Shown piece by piece: positions 28,576 through 39,282 of a stretch of 64,000 bases of DNA. Where the stretch lies: the NCBI GenBank assembly GCA_003252075.1, contig QKDO01000086.1:1-64000 (forward strand), read 5' to 3'. Origin of the DNA: Nitrospirota bacterium (GTDB taxonomy: Bacteria; Nitrospirota; Thermodesulfovibrionia; Thermodesulfovibrionales; UBA6898). The notes under the pieces are model-generated. The model saw nothing but the letters and a program-made list of their open reading frames with translations. It ran no database searches and was not told where the DNA came from. Position 1 is the stretch's first letter; each line of letters begins with the position of its first letter. The position numbers and the translations under genes are program-made.

Positions 28576-30057
28576 TCACCTTTGCAGGGGAGCTTGGGCA
28601 TCAGCAGCAGCCCCCTGCATCACGGGTGCGCCGCCTGCTGGTTCTGTCAGCCCCTCGGCAGTTACTACCCAGCCTCCGCCCATTGATTTATACAGATTGA
28701 CAAGGGCCTGGAAGAGCGTTCCCTGTGACTGCGCGTACGTCAACTCCGCATTGTAAAGCCTGCTTTGCGCATCGAGCACTTCGAGATAGCTGGTGTATCC
28801 ATTGTCATAGCGCAGCAAGGCCAGCCGTGCGTAATCGCGAAGGGCGTTCACCTGCTGCGCAAGCGACTGCAGTTGCTCCCTTGTCCTCTTCTGGTCAATA
28901 AGGGCATCATCCACTTCGCGGAACGCCGTCTGGATCGACTGTTCATAGGTGAAGAGCGCCTGCTGCTGCAGGGCCTCTGCTGACTTGACCTGGCCTGCAA
29001 TAGCGCCTGCCGTAAAGATCGGCGCTGACACGGGAACTGCCCAGCTCCAGATCTTTGCCGGTCCTTTAAAGAGATCGTCAAGATCATTGCTGGCCCACCC
29101 GAAGAAACCCGTAAGAGAAATAGACGGGAAATAGAGCGACTTGGCAACACCGATGTTCGCATTGGCAGCAATAAGGTTCTGCTCAGCCTGAATGATGTCC
29201 GGACGGTTCGTGAGGAGGTCCGACGGCAGCCCGGCAGGCACAGCAGGAAACATAAGCTCATCGATCGTTCTGCCGCGGGAAATAGGACCGGGATTCCTGC
29301 CGAGGAGCACACTCAGGGCGTTTTCCTGCTGGGCGATGAACTTCTCAAAGAGCGGGATGTTCGAGAGGGCCTGTTCGTACTGGGACTTCGATTGGCTGAC
29401 CTCCACTTCAGAGACGATCCCATATTCGAAACGGAGCTTGAAGATATCGTAGGATTCCTTGTAACTTTTTGCCGTCTGCCTGGTCAACTCAAGCTGTTTG
29501 TCAAGGTCACGGAGGTTGATGTAGGAATTCGCTACGGAAGTGACAAGGGTAAGAATGACCGTCCTGCGTGCCTCCTCAGTGCTCAGGAGTTCCGCACGGG
29601 CAGCCTCTGTGGCACGACGTATTTTCCCCCAGAGGTCGATTTCCCAAGCTGCGTTGAGGAAGAGCTGGGAACTGTTGAATGTCGGGTTCCCCACAGGAGA
29701 GTCGTCGAGCGGGCTCGGTCCGGTCAGTTCACTTACCCGCTGTCTTCCATAAAGCGCGCCCGCACCTATCTGCGGGAAGAGCGCGGCACGCGTCGTGCCG
29801 TACTGTCCCGCGAACTGTTCAACCCTTGCGGCAGCTATCTTGACGTCCTTGTTTTCCCGCAATGCCGTCTGGATGAGGTCGTTGAGAACAGGATCATTGA
29901 ACTGCTCCCACCACGCTGTGTTCGCAACGTCCTTTGCTTCCTTGTCTTCAAAACGCCACGTCTGGGGCGTATCAACTGCAGGACGCTGATAGTTCGGCCC
30001 CATCATGCATCCGGTCAGGGTGAAAATACAAAGAAAGGAGAAAATAATCTTATGCAT
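28576..30057 (-). CDS. RND efflux outer-membrane lipoprotein (OprM/NodT family)
   Basis: 493 residues from the ATG at 30057, preceded by GGAGG; the longer frame upstream is rejected. The signal peptide ends in a lipobox (FTLTGC), so the mature N-terminus is a lipidated Cys. The protein is a duplicated TolC-type fold: helical repeats with YINLRDLDKQLELTRQTAKS in the first half and RYDNGYTSYLEVLDAQ in the second. It forms the outer-membrane duct of the pump encoded just upstream. Its start overlaps the end of the RND gene by eight bases. Confidence 0.93.
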   Translation of the reverse strand: MHKIIFSFLCIFTLTGCMMGPNYQRPAVDTPQTWRFEDKEAKDVANTAWWEQFNDPVLNDLIQTALRENKDVKIAAARVEQFAGQYGTTRAALFPQIGAGALYGRQRVSELTGPSPLDDSPVGNPTFNSSQLFLNAAWEIDLWGKIRRATEAARAELLSTEEARRTVILTLVTSVANSYINLRDLDKQLELTRQTAKSYKESYDIFKLRFEYGIVSEVEVSQSKSQYEQALSNIPLFEKFIAQQENALSVLLGRNPGPISRGRTIDELMFPAVPAGLPSDLLTNRPDIIQAEQNLIAANANIGVAKSLYFPSISLTGFFGWASNDLDDLFKGPAKIWSWAVPVSAPIFTAGAIAGQVKSAEALQQQALFTYEQSIQTAFREVDDALIDQKRTREQLQSLAQQVNALRDYARLALLRYDNGYTSYLEVLDAQSRLYNAELTYAQSQGTLFQALVNLYKSMGGGWVVTAEGLTEPAGGAPVMQGAAADAQAPLQR

Positions 30058-33000
30058 GGTGACCTCCTTCCCTGTTCGGTTCTTCAGGTATTGCCGGTTC
30101 ATGTTTCTTCCCGCCGCCTGAGAGTTTTTCCACAACGTAGAAGGTAACCGGTATCAGGAATATGGCGATGAAGGAGGCGGCCAGCATGCCGCCGATGACC
30201 GTGATGCCCATGACCTGCCGCGAGATGGCGCCTGCGCCGCTGGCGATGGCAAGGGGAACGCAGCCGAGGATGAAGGCGAAGGAGGTCATCAGGATTGGGC
30301 GTAAACGGAGCTTCGCACCTTCGAGCGTTGCATCCATGAGAGACTTGCCTTGCTCGACGCCCATCTTTGCAAATTCGACGATAAGGATGGCGTTCTTGGC
30401 TGCCAGACCGATCAGCATGACCAGACCGATCTGGGCGTAGATGTTGTTCTCAAAGGAACGGAACAACAGCCCCGCGAAAGCCCCGGCCACGGCAACAGGG
30501 GTTCCCAGGAGAACCGAGAAGGGCAGCGACCAGCTCTCGTACTGGGCAGCCAGAATCAGGAAGACGCAGAGGAAGGAGAAGGCGAAGATCGCCACCGGAG
30601 ACACCCCCTTCTGGGCCTTCTGCTCCTGGAACGACATACCGCTGTAGTCGAAACCCATCTCCCGCGGCATGGTCTGGGCAAAGACCTCTTCCAGCGCCTT
30701 CATCGCCTGAGCCGAACTGAAGCCGGGGGCAGCGGTGGCGTTGATCTGTGCCGATCGGTAGAGGTTGTAGCGCATGGTGAACTCGGGACCGGTGATGTTG
30801 CGGACAGAGGTGAGCGCTGAGAGCGGTACGGTTTTTCCTTCGCTATTGCGCACGTAGAACTGGCCGATGTTGTCGATGTTGGTTCGGTAGTCCCCTTCGG
30901 CCTGGAGGAATACCTGCCACTGGCGGCCGAATTTGTTGAAGTAATTGATGAAGCCGCTTCCCATGAAGCACTGGAGGACTTTATACACATCTGCAACGTT
31001 GACCCCCTGCTTCAGCACCTTGTCCCGGTCCACGTCAACGAAGAGCTGCGGCACGGTGGGGGTGAAGGTAGTGGTGACCCGGCTCAGTTCCGGGCGCTTC
31101 CTGGCGGCTTCAAGGAACTTGTTGACGTTTTCCGAGAGGAAGGAGATGTCCTTACCTGCCCGGTCCTCGAGGATGAAGGTGACCCCTCCGGATGTCCCGA
31201 CCCCCATGATGGCCGGCGGCGGGAAGGCAAAGCCGATCGCCCCGGGCAAGGCTGCCATGTTCTTAGAGATCGAGGCCTTGATCGCCTCGTACTTTTCTTC
31301 CGGCTTCTTCCGCTTGGACCACTCCTCCAGGGATATGAAGAAGAAGGCGCTATACGTGTTCTGCACCTGGCTCAGCATGCTGTAGCCGATGATCGAAGAG
31401 CAGTACTTGACTCCCGGTGTGTTCTGGATGATCTCCTCAGCCTGGCGGGCCACCTCGCCGGTCCGTTGGAGAGAAGCCGCATTGGGCAGTTGAATGCCGG
31501 CGAAGATGAACCCCTGGTCCTCGTCCGGGAGGAAGCCGGTGGGGAGGCTCTTGCCGGTCAAGCCGGCGAGGACGGTCACGCCGAGGAGCAGGAGCAGGCT
31601 TGTCTTGCTCTTCCTGATGGCTGAACCGCAGATCGAAACATAGCCGTTCGTGGCACGGCCGAAGTGTTTGTTGAACCAGTCGTAAAACTTCTGGAGCGGA
31701 CCGGTGCCTCTCTTTTTGGGCTTCAGCAGCAGAGCGCAGAGTGCCGGGGAGAGGGAGAGGGCGTTGAAGGCCGAGATGATGACCGAGACGGCGATGGTCA
31801 CGGCGAACTGCTGGTAGAGTTGACCCGTGATCCCGGGGATAAATGCTGTCGGGACGAAGACAGCCGCCAGGATGACGGCGATGGCGATGACCGGGCCGGA
31901 AACCTCTTCCATCGCCTTGAGAGATGCCTCCTTGGGCGACAGGCCGTGCTCTATATGGTGCTCCACCGCTTCCACCACAACGATGGCGTCGTCCACGACG
32001 AGGCCGATGGCCAGGACCAGGCCGAAGAGCGACAGCGTATTGATGGAAAAGCCGAGCAGCGGAAAGAGGGCAAAGGTCCCGACCAGCGACACCGGCACCG
32101 CCAGGAGCGGAATCAGTGTGGCCCGCCACCCCTGGAGAAAGATGAAAACGACCAGGATGACAAGGATCAGGGCCTCGAAAAAGGTATGCTCGATCTCCTT
32201 CATCCCTTCTGTTACCGCCAGGGTGGTGTCCAGCGCCACGGTATAGTCCAGGTCGGGCGGGAAGCTCTTTTTAAGCTCCTCCATCAGCTTCTTGGTGCCA
32301 TTGGCAGCTTCCAGTGCGTTGGTGCCCGGCATCTGGTACAGAGCGATCAGGGCGCAGGGTTTGCCGTTCAGCCGTCCTTCGAGGTTGTAAGTCTGTGCCC
32401 CCAGTTCGATGCGGGCCACATCCTTCACCCTGACCATGGAGCCGTCCGGATTGGCGCGGAGCACGATCTTGCCGAACTCTTCCTCGCTCTGGAGCCGTCC
32501 CTGGGATCGGACGGAATACGTGTATTCTTGACCCTTCGGTACCGGCTGTGCGCCGACTTGTCCTGCCGGGTTCACCGTGTTCTGGGAATTCACCGCGTTC
32601 ATGATCTCGGGAATGGTAATGTTCAGCTTTGCCAGCTGGTCCGGTTTTACCCAGAGTCGCATGGAGTATTGCCCGGCGCCGAAGACCGTGACGCTGGCGA
32701 TCCCCTTGACCCTGGTCATCTGGTCGTTGATGTTGATATAGGAATAGTTTGCCAGGAAGATGTTGTCGTAGGTGCCGTTGGGTGAAAAGAGGGCGAACAT
32801 GATCAGCGGGGAAGAGGTGGACTTCGCCACCGTCACCCCGTAATTGACGACATCCCTCGGGAGCTGCGACTCCGCCTGCCCCTCCCGCATCTGGGCGAGG
32901 ATCTGGTCGGTGTTGGCATCGGTCCCGAGTGAGAAGTAGTTGTAGAGGGTCATCATGCCATTGTTGGCGTTGATGGAGTACATGTAGTCCAGGTTGTCCA

Positions 33001-33214
33001 CGCCGGACATCTGCTGCTCGATGGGAGTGGCAACAGACTGCTCCAGGGTGAGGGCGTCGGCGCCGGTGTAGGTGGCGTTGACCTGGATCGCCGGTGGGAC
33101 GATATTGGGGAACTGGGCTATGGGAAGCTGCGCCATGGCCACCACTCCCAAGATGACCATGAGGATCGAGATCACCATGGCCACGATAGGGCGATTGATG
33201 AAGAACTTTGACAT
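30050..33214 (-). CDS. RND multidrug efflux transporter (HAE1/AcrB type)
   Basis: A 1054-residue inner-membrane proton/drug antiporter. It begins MSKFFINRPIVAMVISI and has two large periplasmic loops and twelve helices. Helix 4 carries the proton-relay VVDDAIVVVE pair of aspartates. GFLPDEDQG and YDYTG-like YSGMSFQEQ segments are typical of the HAE1 family, as is the C-terminal FSFLCVFLILAAQYESW. It pumps amphiphilic compounds from periplasm or membrane. It sits between adaptor and outer-membrane genes; six bases separate it from the adaptor. The natural substrate cannot be read from sequence. Confidence 0.96.
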   Translation of the reverse strand: MSKFFINRPIVAMVISILMVILGVVAMAQLPIAQFPNIVPPAIQVNATYTGADALTLEQSVATPIEQQMSGVDNLDYMYSINANNGMMTLYNYFSLGTDANTDQILAQMREGQAESQLPRDVVNYGVTVAKSTSSPLIMFALFSPNGTYDNIFLANYSYININDQMTRVKGIASVTVFGAGQYSMRLWVKPDQLAKLNITIPEIMNAVNSQNTVNPAGQVGAQPVPKGQEYTYSVRSQGRLQSEEEFGKIVLRANPDGSMVRVKDVARIELGAQTYNLEGRLNGKPCALIALYQMPGTNALEAANGTKKLMEELKKSFPPDLDYTVALDTTLAVTEGMKEIEHTFFEALILVILVVFIFLQGWRATLIPLLAVPVSLVGTFALFPLLGFSINTLSLFGLVLAIGLVVDDAIVVVEAVEHHIEHGLSPKEASLKAMEEVSGPVIAIAVILAAVFVPTAFIPGITGQLYQQFAVTIAVSVIISAFNALSLSPALCALLLKPKKRGTGPLQKFYDWFNKHFGRATNGYVSICGSAIRKSKTSLLLLLGVTVLAGLTGKSLPTGFLPDEDQGFIFAGIQLPNAASLQRTGEVARQAEEIIQNTPGVKYCSSIIGYSMLSQVQNTYSAFFFISLEEWSKRKKPEEKYEAIKASISKNMAALPGAIGFAFPPPAIMGVGTSGGVTFILEDRAGKDISFLSENVNKFLEAARKRPELSRVTTTFTPTVPQLFVDVDRDKVLKQGVNVADVYKVLQCFMGSGFINYFNKFGRQWQVFLQAEGDYRTNIDNIGQFYVRNSEGKTVPLSALTSVRNITGPEFTMRYNLYRSAQINATAAPGFSSAQAMKALEEVFAQTMPREMGFDYSGMSFQEQKAQKGVSPVAIFAFSFLCVFLILAAQYESWSLPFSVLLGTPVAVAGAFAGLLFRSFENNIYAQIGLVMLIGLAAKNAILIVEFAKMGVEQGKSLMDATLEGAKLRLRPILMTSFAFILGCVPLAIASGAGAISRQVMGITVIGGMLAASFIAIFLIPVTFYVVEKLSGGGKKHEPAIPEEPNREGGHHA

Positions 33215-33220
33215 GGCGGG

Positions 33221-34462
33221 CTACCTCTTCTCGGCAGGCGCAGGGGCGGCCGGCTTTGTCTCAGGTTTGGCAGAGGCGCCCTGTTCGGGAGCTGCGCCCG
33301 GTTTGGCAGCGGCTTTGGCTGCCGCATCCGGGACGAATGGCTTAGGGTTCACCATTATGCCGGGCTTCACCTTCTGCGTCCCTTCGGCCACCACCGTTTC
33401 ACCTGGCTTCAGGCCCTCGTCGATGATCCAGTCAGAACCAATCCGCTCCGCCACCTTTACTTGTCTGATGTCCACCTTGTTGTCGGCCCCTACGATCGCC
33501 ACCAGGAATTTTCCCTGGAGATCGGTGACGGCCCGCTGGGGGATGAGCAGAGCGCCCTTCTTGACCGACATGACCGCCCGTACCAATCCATAGCCGCCGG
33601 GACGGAGCCTGTTTCCGGGGTTGGCAAAGAGTGCTCCCACCTTCAGCGTGCCGGTAGTGGGGTCGATCTGTCTGTCGGCCAACGCCAGACGCCCTTTATG
33701 GGGATAGACACTGCCGTCGGCAAGGATAAGTTCCAGAGGTATTTTCTCCGGGTTTGGGTTTGACTTGCCGACCTCGAGATATTCCTGCTCGCTGACATTG
33801 ATATAAGCCTTGATCGGGTCAACCGTGGAAACGGATGTCAATTCGGTCTGCATGCTTGGACCGACAAGGTTGCCGAGCTGGGTCTTGGCGATACCGGCGA
33901 TGCCTTCAACAGGGGAAGTAATCTTCGTGAAACCAAGGTTCAGCTGGGCATTATCCACTGCTGCCTGGGCAGCCTCGACCGCGGACCTGGTAGAGAGTTC
34001 CGCGCCGATAGCATCATCCAGGTCCTTCTGGCTGACTGCGTTCTGCTCAGCAAGAGGTCTAATGCGTTTTAGGTTGGCCTGTGCCGTATCATGGCGGGCT
34101 TTCTGCTGTGCCAACTGCGCCTTGGCCGCGTCGAGGTCTGCCTGGAAGGTGCGGGGGTCGATCTCGAAGAGGATCTGGCCTTTTTTGACCAACTCACCCT
34201 CCCTGTAGTTCTGCTTGACAAGATATCCCTGGACCTGCGGTCGGATGACCGCATTGACATAACCGTCAAGCGCGCCGACCCACTCCTTGTAGATTGGGAC
34301 ATCCTTCTGGGTGACGGTCACGACTTCAACAATGGGCGGCGCAGGAGCTGCCTGCTGCTCCTTTTTGCAGCCGAGTGCTGGCCAAAGCATGACCGCTAAA
34401 AAAATAAGGAAAATAATGTACTGGAACGAGAATCGCTGCGCTGCCCTTTTGCTGCTCTCCAT
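33221..34462 (-). CDS. RND efflux periplasmic adaptor lipoprotein (AcrA/MexA type)
   Basis: 413 residues. The N-terminal hydrophobic segment ends in ALGC, a probable lipobox at about residue 32. The body has the lipoyl-like half motifs around VRPQVQGYLVKQNYREGELVKKGQILFEIDP, a helical hairpin (about 100-165), and the beta-barrel region ending in LKPGETVVAEGTQKVKPG. The C-terminus is an Ala/Pro-rich tail. It links the RND pump to the outer-membrane channel and is the first gene of the operon. No regulator gene is adjacent. Confidence 0.93.
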   Translation of the reverse strand: MESSKRAAQRFSFQYIIFLIFLAVMLWPALGCKKEQQAAPAPPIVEVVTVTQKDVPIYKEWVGALDGYVNAVIRPQVQGYLVKQNYREGELVKKGQILFEIDPRTFQADLDAAKAQLAQQKARHDTAQANLKRIRPLAEQNAVSQKDLDDAIGAELSTRSAVEAAQAAVDNAQLNLGFTKITSPVEGIAGIAKTQLGNLVGPSMQTELTSVSTVDPIKAYINVSEQEYLEVGKSNPNPEKIPLELILADGSVYPHKGRLALADRQIDPTTGTLKVGALFANPGNRLRPGGYGLVRAVMSVKKGALLIPQRAVTDLQGKFLVAIVGADNKVDIRQVKVAERIGSDWIIDEGLKPGETVVAEGTQKVKPGIMVNPKPFVPDAAAKAAAKPGAAPEQGASAKPETKPAAPAPAEKR

Positions 34463-34928
34463 GATAACCCTCCATGTTCTTATATCTATCTACAAAGAGC
34501 TTCAGAAACACTATTAAAGCACAATAACTCATCAGTAAGAACAAATTGTAAGAAAAGAGGAGGCAGACACGTAATTATGGAAATAATATAACAAACTGTC
34601 AGCCGTGACAACCCGTAATTTTACGAGTGCCCCATTTGCTGAGCGCCGGCATATACGGGAGAGACCGACTTCCAATCTGAAATAAACCCATTACTGAACC
34701 ACCAGCATATATATTTATCGGTATAGATCAGACCGGTGCGTGCGGCTCAGCTGATCCTGCAGCGCAATGGAAAAGATCGCTTTTTCTGCACGATGGGACA
34801 AATGGAGAGGACATACGGCGGACATCTGAAGGGGCCTTCCGGTAAAGCCAATCCATGATAGAATGAATCATCTGCCGGGCGCTGCGAGCGACGTCAGCGT
34901 CAGGATTATAGATTTCAGGGGGAAGGGC
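34463..34928. other. Divergent intergenic region between efflux operon and GH63-like gene
   Basis: 466 bp containing promoters for both directions, none of which is clear enough to place. It is AT-rich at 34490-34620. The palindrome at 34611-34628 is listed separately. No coding frame with a ribosome site is seen. Confidence 0.5.
34611..34628. promoter_or_regulatory. Palindromic operator-like site, copy 1
   Basis: ACCCGTAATTTTACGAGT, an 18-bp near-perfect palindrome (one mismatch), preceded by GACA. It differs at two positions from the site at 43774-43791, which is also preceded by GACA. It lies 149 bp upstream of the efflux adaptor gene and 300 bp upstream of the GH63-like gene. It is probably a binding site for a dimeric regulator. 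Confidence 0.45.
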
Positions 34929-37712
34929 ATGAACGACACAGCAGAGGATAAGAGGCTTAACGAAGCGCGGGAAACGAAAATTCCATGGAAGAAGTGGGGT
35001 CCTTACCTGAGCGAGCGGCAGTGGGGGACCGTCCGTGAAGACTACAGCGAAAACGGCGACGCCTGGAACTACTTCAGCCATGACCAGGCCCGCTCCCGGG
35101 CCTACAAATGGGGCGAGGACGGCCTCGGGGGGATCTGTGACGACCACCAGGTGCTCTGCTTTGCACTGGCGCTCTGGAACGGCCGCGATCCGATCATCAA
35201 GGAGCGGCTCTTCGGACTGACGAACAGCGAGGGCAACCACGGCGAGGATGTGAAGGAGTATTACTTCTACCTCGACAGTACGCCGACCCACTCGTATATG
35301 AAATATCTTTACAAGTACCCGCAGGCTGCCTACCCGTATGCCGACCTCGTCGAGACGAACGGCCGGCGCAGCCGTGAGGAGCCGGAGTACGAGCTTCTTG
35401 ACACCGGCGTCTTTAACGAGGACCGGTATTTCGACGTGTTCGTCGAATATGCAAAGGCAGGCTCTGATGACATTCTGATCCGGATCACCGCTGCAAACAG
35501 GGGGCCGGAGGCGGCTGAACTGCACGTACTGCCGACGATCTGGTTTCGCAACACCTGGTCATGGCCCGGCGGCGGAGGGAAGCCGGTGCTGAAGAAGGTC
35601 GACGGCCGTAGCCTCAGCATCATCCATGCGCACCATACTGATCCACTCTTCCAGGAATCGCTGGCGGACTATTACCTCTATTGTGATTGTGACATTCCGC
35701 TGCTCTTTACCGAAAACGAGACCAATAATGAACGCATCTTCGGTACGCAGAACGCAAGCCCTTATGTCAAGGACGCTTTTCACAACTATCTCGTGCATAA
35801 TAAGCAGGATGCAGTGAATCCTCTCCAGACCGGAACCAAGGCAGCCCCCCACCATCGGCTTTTCGTCGACGCAGGCTCATCAAATACCGTGCACCTGCGG
35901 CTGTCCGGCACGGCTCCCGGCAGCATGGGCGAAGCGTTCGACGATTTCGACGAAGTGTTCCGCTCCCGGGTAGCTGAAGCGGGTGAATTCTATGCATCAA
36001 TCACCCCGGAATCGATAAAGGAAGACACAGACCGGGTGAGCGTCATGCGGCAGGCCCTTGCCGGCATGCTCTGGACCAAGCAATACTTCTACTACGATGT
36101 GGACAAGTGGCTGGATGAGCACCATGTCTCGCCTCAACAGCGCCATAGGGTACGCAACGGCGCGTGGTTTCATATGCTCAACGATGACATCATTTCGATG
36201 CCGGACAAGTGGGAGTATCCGTGGTACGCGGCCTGGGACCTTGCTTTCCACATGCTGCCGCTTTCGATAGTAGATCACGACTTTGCCAAGGAACAACTGG
36301 ACCTGATGCTGCGCAACGACTATCTGCACCCCAACGGTCAGCTCCCGGCGTACGAGTGGAATTTCGGCGATGTTAACCCGCCGGTGCACGCCTACGCCAC
36401 AATGCAGATCTACATGATGGACAAGGAGCGCAATAGCGGCCAAGGCGATATCGAATTCCTCAAGTACGCCTTCTCGAAGCTCCTGGTCAATTTCACCTGG
36501 TGGGTAAACCGCAAGGACCGGAACGACAATAACGTCTTCGAGGGAGGGTTCCTGGGGCTCGACAACATCGGGGTCTTCGATCGCAGCTCGCCGCTGCCGA
36601 CCGGGGGCTATCTTGAGCAGGCGGACGGTACGGCCTGGATGGTCTTCTACAGCCAGCAGATGCTCCGGATCGCGGTGGAGCTGGCGCTGCACGAACCGCT
36701 CTACGAGGAGTTCGTCTCCAAGTTCTTCCAGCATACGATGTGGATTGCGGGCGCTATGGACCGTGTGGGCGAACAGCCGGATGAGATGTGGGACGAGGAG
36801 GACGGATTCTATTACGACGTGCTGCGCCTTCCTGATGGACAGTCCCTGCGTCTCAAGGTTCGCTCCATGGTTGGATTGCTTCCGCTGGCGGCGGTGGCGA
36901 TCTTCGACGAGGACATCTTGGAGCGGTTGCCGAGATTCCGGGCGTTTGCGCGGGAGTTCCTGACCCGGCACCCTGAGCTGGCGGCGAATATCCACATGCC
37001 TGCGGAGAAGGGCGTCAACGGAAGGCGGCTGCTCTCGATCGCCAATGAAGAGAAACTGCGCCGGATTCTGGCAAGGATGCTGGACGAGAACGAGTTTTTC
37101 AGCCCCCATGGCTTTCGCTCCCTGTCCCGGTTCCACCGGGAGCATCCGTTTGTATTCCACCACGACGGGCATGAGTCCCGCGTCGATTATCTGCCGGGAG
37201 AGTCCAATTCAGGCATGTTCGGCGGCAACTCCAACTGGCGGGGCCCTGTCTGGATGCCGGTCAACTTCCTGTTGCTTGGGTCGCTGCTCAGGCTCTACGC
37301 TTACTACGGCGATGACTTCACCGTGGAGTGTCCCACAGGCTCAGGGCGGTTTGTTACACTCTTCGATGTTGCCCGTGAGCTCAGCGAGCGGCTGACGTCC
37401 ATATTCCTGCGGGACCGCAGCGGACGGCGGCCGATGAACGGCATGGCGGAGAAGTTCCAGAGCGACCCTCACTGGCGGGATTATATTCTTTTCTACGAAT
37501 ACTTCCACGGTGACAACGGGACGGGTATCGGGGCCAGCCACCAAACAGGCTGGACCGGTTGTATCGCGCGGATCATCCAAATAACAGGCCTCCTGACAAA
37601 AGAGAAAGTGCTTAGTGCAACGGCCGAGAGCGACATCATGAAAACCATCTCGGGAGCCAGGGAGACTTCGCCGGGTTCGGCCAGTCCGCGGAGGGTGAGA
37701 AAGGCGAAATAA
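34929..37712 (+). CDS. GH63-like glucosidase (MGH1/YgjK-type alpha-toroid)
   Basis: 927 residues from the ATG at 34929 behind AGGGGGAAGGG; a start 22 codons upstream is less likely. An N-terminal beta-sandwich ([21 protein letters not shown] start) leads to an (alpha/alpha)6 barrel. The barrel contains [37 protein letters not shown], and [19 protein letters not shown] near the end, the last typical of GH63-family glucosidases and glucosylglycerate/mannosylglycerate hydrolases. No signal peptide is seen, so it is likely cytoplasmic. The substrate is probably an alpha-glucoside or compatible-solute glycoside. It is followed after four bases by a GH13 gene. Confidence 0.8.
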   Translation: MNDTAEDKRLNEARETKIPWKKWGPYLSERQWGTVREDYSENGDAWNYFSHDQARSRAYKWGEDGLGGICDDHQVLCFALALWNGRDPIIKERLFGLTNSEGNHGEDVKEYYFYLDSTPTHSYMKYLYKYPQAAYPYADLVETNGRRSREEPEYELLDTGVFNEDRYFDVFVEYAKAGSDDILIRITAANRGPEAAELHVLPTIWFRNTWSWPGGGGKPVLKKVDGRSLSIIHAHHTDPLFQESLADYYLYCDCDIPLLFTENETNNERIFGTQNASPYVKDAFHNYLVHNKQDAVNPLQTGTKAAPHHRLFVDAGSSNTVHLRLSGTAPGSMGEAFDDFDEVFRSRVAEAGEFYASITPESIKEDTDRVSVMRQALAGMLWTKQYFYYDVDKWLDEHHVSPQQRHRVRNGAWFHMLNDDIISMPDKWEYPWYAAWDLAFHMLPLSIVDHDFAKEQLDLMLRNDYLHPNGQLPAYEWNFGDVNPPVHAYATMQIYMMDKERNSGQGDIEFLKYAFSKLLVNFTWWVNRKDRNDNNVFEGGFLGLDNIGVFDRSSPLPTGGYLEQADGTAWMVFYSQQMLRIAVELALHEPLYEEFVSKFFQHTMWIAGAMDRVGEQPDEMWDEEDGFYYDVLRLPDGQSLRLKVRSMVGLLPLAAVAIFDEDILERLPRFRAFAREFLTRHPELAANIHMPAEKGVNGRRLLSIANEEKLRRILARMLDENEFFSPHGFRSLSRFHREHPFVFHHDGHESRVDYLPGESNSGMFGGNSNWRGPVWMPVNFLLLGSLLRLYAYYGDDFTVECPTGSGRFVTLFDVARELSERLTSIFLRDRSGRRPMNGMAEKFQSDPHWRDYILFYEYFHGDNGTGIGASHQTGWTGCIARIIQITGLLTKEKVLSATAESDIMKTISGARETSPGSASPRRVRKAK

Positions 37713-37716
37713 TGAA

Positions 37717-39231
37717 ATGGAGCCATGGCCGAAACATCCGGTTATCTACGAGATAAATACCTGTGTCTGGCTCAATGAGCTGAGCAGGAAATACCGCAAG
37801 CCTGTCACTCTGTCCACTGTTCCGAAAAAGGAATGGGATTATCTGTCCTCCTTCGGGTTCGATGCCATATGGTTTATGGGAGTGTGGGAGAGGAGCCCTG
37901 CGGGAATCGGTGTAGCCATGCAGAACCAGGGCCTGCTTGAAGATTTCCGCCGAGCACTTGCCGACTTTTCCTCAGAGGATATCATCGGCTCTCCCTATTG
38001 CGTGCGGAGGTATGTGGTAGACGAACACCTCGGCGGGCCTGAGGGGCTCGCAGTTGCCCGCCGTATACTCCGTGAACATGGGCTGAGAATGATCCTCGAC
38101 TTTGTGCCGAATCACGTGGCCCCTGACCACCCATGGACCGTTGATTCCCCCGAATATTTTATCCGAGGGGAAAAAGGGGATATTGAGAGAGAACCATCGT
38201 CTTTTTTTGAGACCGGCGGTAATGTCTTTGCCTGCGGCAGGGACCCGTACTTTCCGGCATGGCCGGATGTGCTGCAGCTGAACGCCTTTCACCAAGGTCT
38301 CCGCCATGCAGTTATTGAGACGGTGCAAGGCATTGCCGAACAATGTGACGGCATCCGCTGTGACATGGCCATGCTTATGATGAACACTATTTTCGAACGC
38401 ACGTGGGGAAATCGAGCCGGGCATAAGCCTGATACCGACTACTGGACAACGATAATACCGGCCATCAAAAAGAAGCATCCTGAGTTCAGGTTCATTGCCG
38501 AGGCATACTGGGATATGGAGTGGGAACTGCAGCAGCAGGGGTTTGACTTCTGCTACGACAAGAAGCTCTACGACCGGCTTGAGCATGACAATGCCGAGGG
38601 CATCCGCCTTCACCTCTGCGCTGATCTTGGCTATCAGGAAAGACTGGTCCGCTTCATCGAGAACCACGACGAGCCGAGGGCTGCTGCCACGTTTTCATCC
38701 AATAAGAAGCGGACTGCGGCAGTGGTCGTCATGACGCTCGCCGGGGCAAAGCTGCTTCATGAGGGACAGTTCGATGGAATGAAGGTCAGGTTGCCAGTGT
38801 TTCTTGGTCGCCGGCCGGCAGAACCCATGGATCCAGACCTTGTGGCCTTCTACCGAACCCTCCTGAAAGCGATCGATCATGACGTCTTCCGGAACGGCCA
38901 ATGGCAGCTCTGCGAGCGGAGCGGCTGGCCCGACAACCAGAGCTGTTTGAATATCCTCAGCTGGTGCTGGATCAAAAACGATGAGCGTTACCTTATTGTC
39001 GTGAATTTCTCGGAGGGTACTGCCCAGGCTCTTGTCCGCGTGACCTGGGATGAATTGAGAGGAAAGATATGGCGACTCGCTGACGTCTTTGCAGGCGAGA
39101 CCTTTGACCGGAGCGGAGATGAAGTGCGGGATTACGGTTTGTATGTCGATCTTGGATCCTGGGGTTTTCATTTCTTTTCCTTATCATCTTTAGGGAATCC
39201 TGTGGACAAAGAAAAAGGGCCTTACAAATAA
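37717..39231 (+). CDS. GH13 alpha-amylase-family enzyme
   Basis: 504 residues with a (beta/alpha)8 barrel. Conserved regions are LDFVPNHVAP (region I), GIRCDMAML with the nucleophile Asp (II), FIAEAYWDME with the acid Glu (III) and IENHDEPRA with the third Asp (IV). No signal peptide is present. The specificity is open: alpha-amylase, glucosidase or a transglycosylase of glycogen or trehalose metabolism. Four bases separate it from the GH63-like gene, so the pair probably acts on the same intracellular glycan. No strong ribosome site lies close to the ATG. Confidence 0.85.
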   Translation: MEPWPKHPVIYEINTCVWLNELSRKYRKPVTLSTVPKKEWDYLSSFGFDAIWFMGVWERSPAGIGVAMQNQGLLEDFRRALADFSSEDIIGSPYCVRRYVVDEHLGGPEGLAVARRILREHGLRMILDFVPNHVAPDHPWTVDSPEYFIRGEKGDIEREPSSFFETGGNVFACGRDPYFPAWPDVLQLNAFHQGLRHAVIETVQGIAEQCDGIRCDMAMLMMNTIFERTWGNRAGHKPDTDYWTTIIPAIKKKHPEFRFIAEAYWDMEWELQQQGFDFCYDKKLYDRLEHDNAEGIRLHLCADLGYQERLVRFIENHDEPRAAATFSSNKKRTAAVVVMTLAGAKLLHEGQFDGMKVRLPVFLGRRPAEPMDPDLVAFYRTLLKAIDHDVFRNGQWQLCERSGWPDNQSCLNILSWCWIKNDERYLIVVNFSEGTAQALVRVTWDELRGKIWRLADVFAGETFDRSGDEVRDYGLYVDLGSWGFHFFSLSSLGNPVDKEKGPYK

Positions 39232-39233
39232 TA

Positions 39234-39264
39234 CCCCCCTTTGGCACAGGGGGCGAAGGGGGGG
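39234..39264. repeat. C/G-run inverted repeat flanking the DUF559 remnant (left)
   Basis: CCCCCCTT (39234-39241) pairs with AAGGGGGG (39256-39263). An inner alternative stem CCCCCT/AGGGGG also forms. It belongs to the kind of C-run/G-run intergenic repeat also seen at 39629-39660. It starts three bases after the GH13 stop and could act as a terminator, but no U-run follows. Confidence 0.55.
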
Positions 39265-39282
39265 TACGAAGAATGCTTCACT

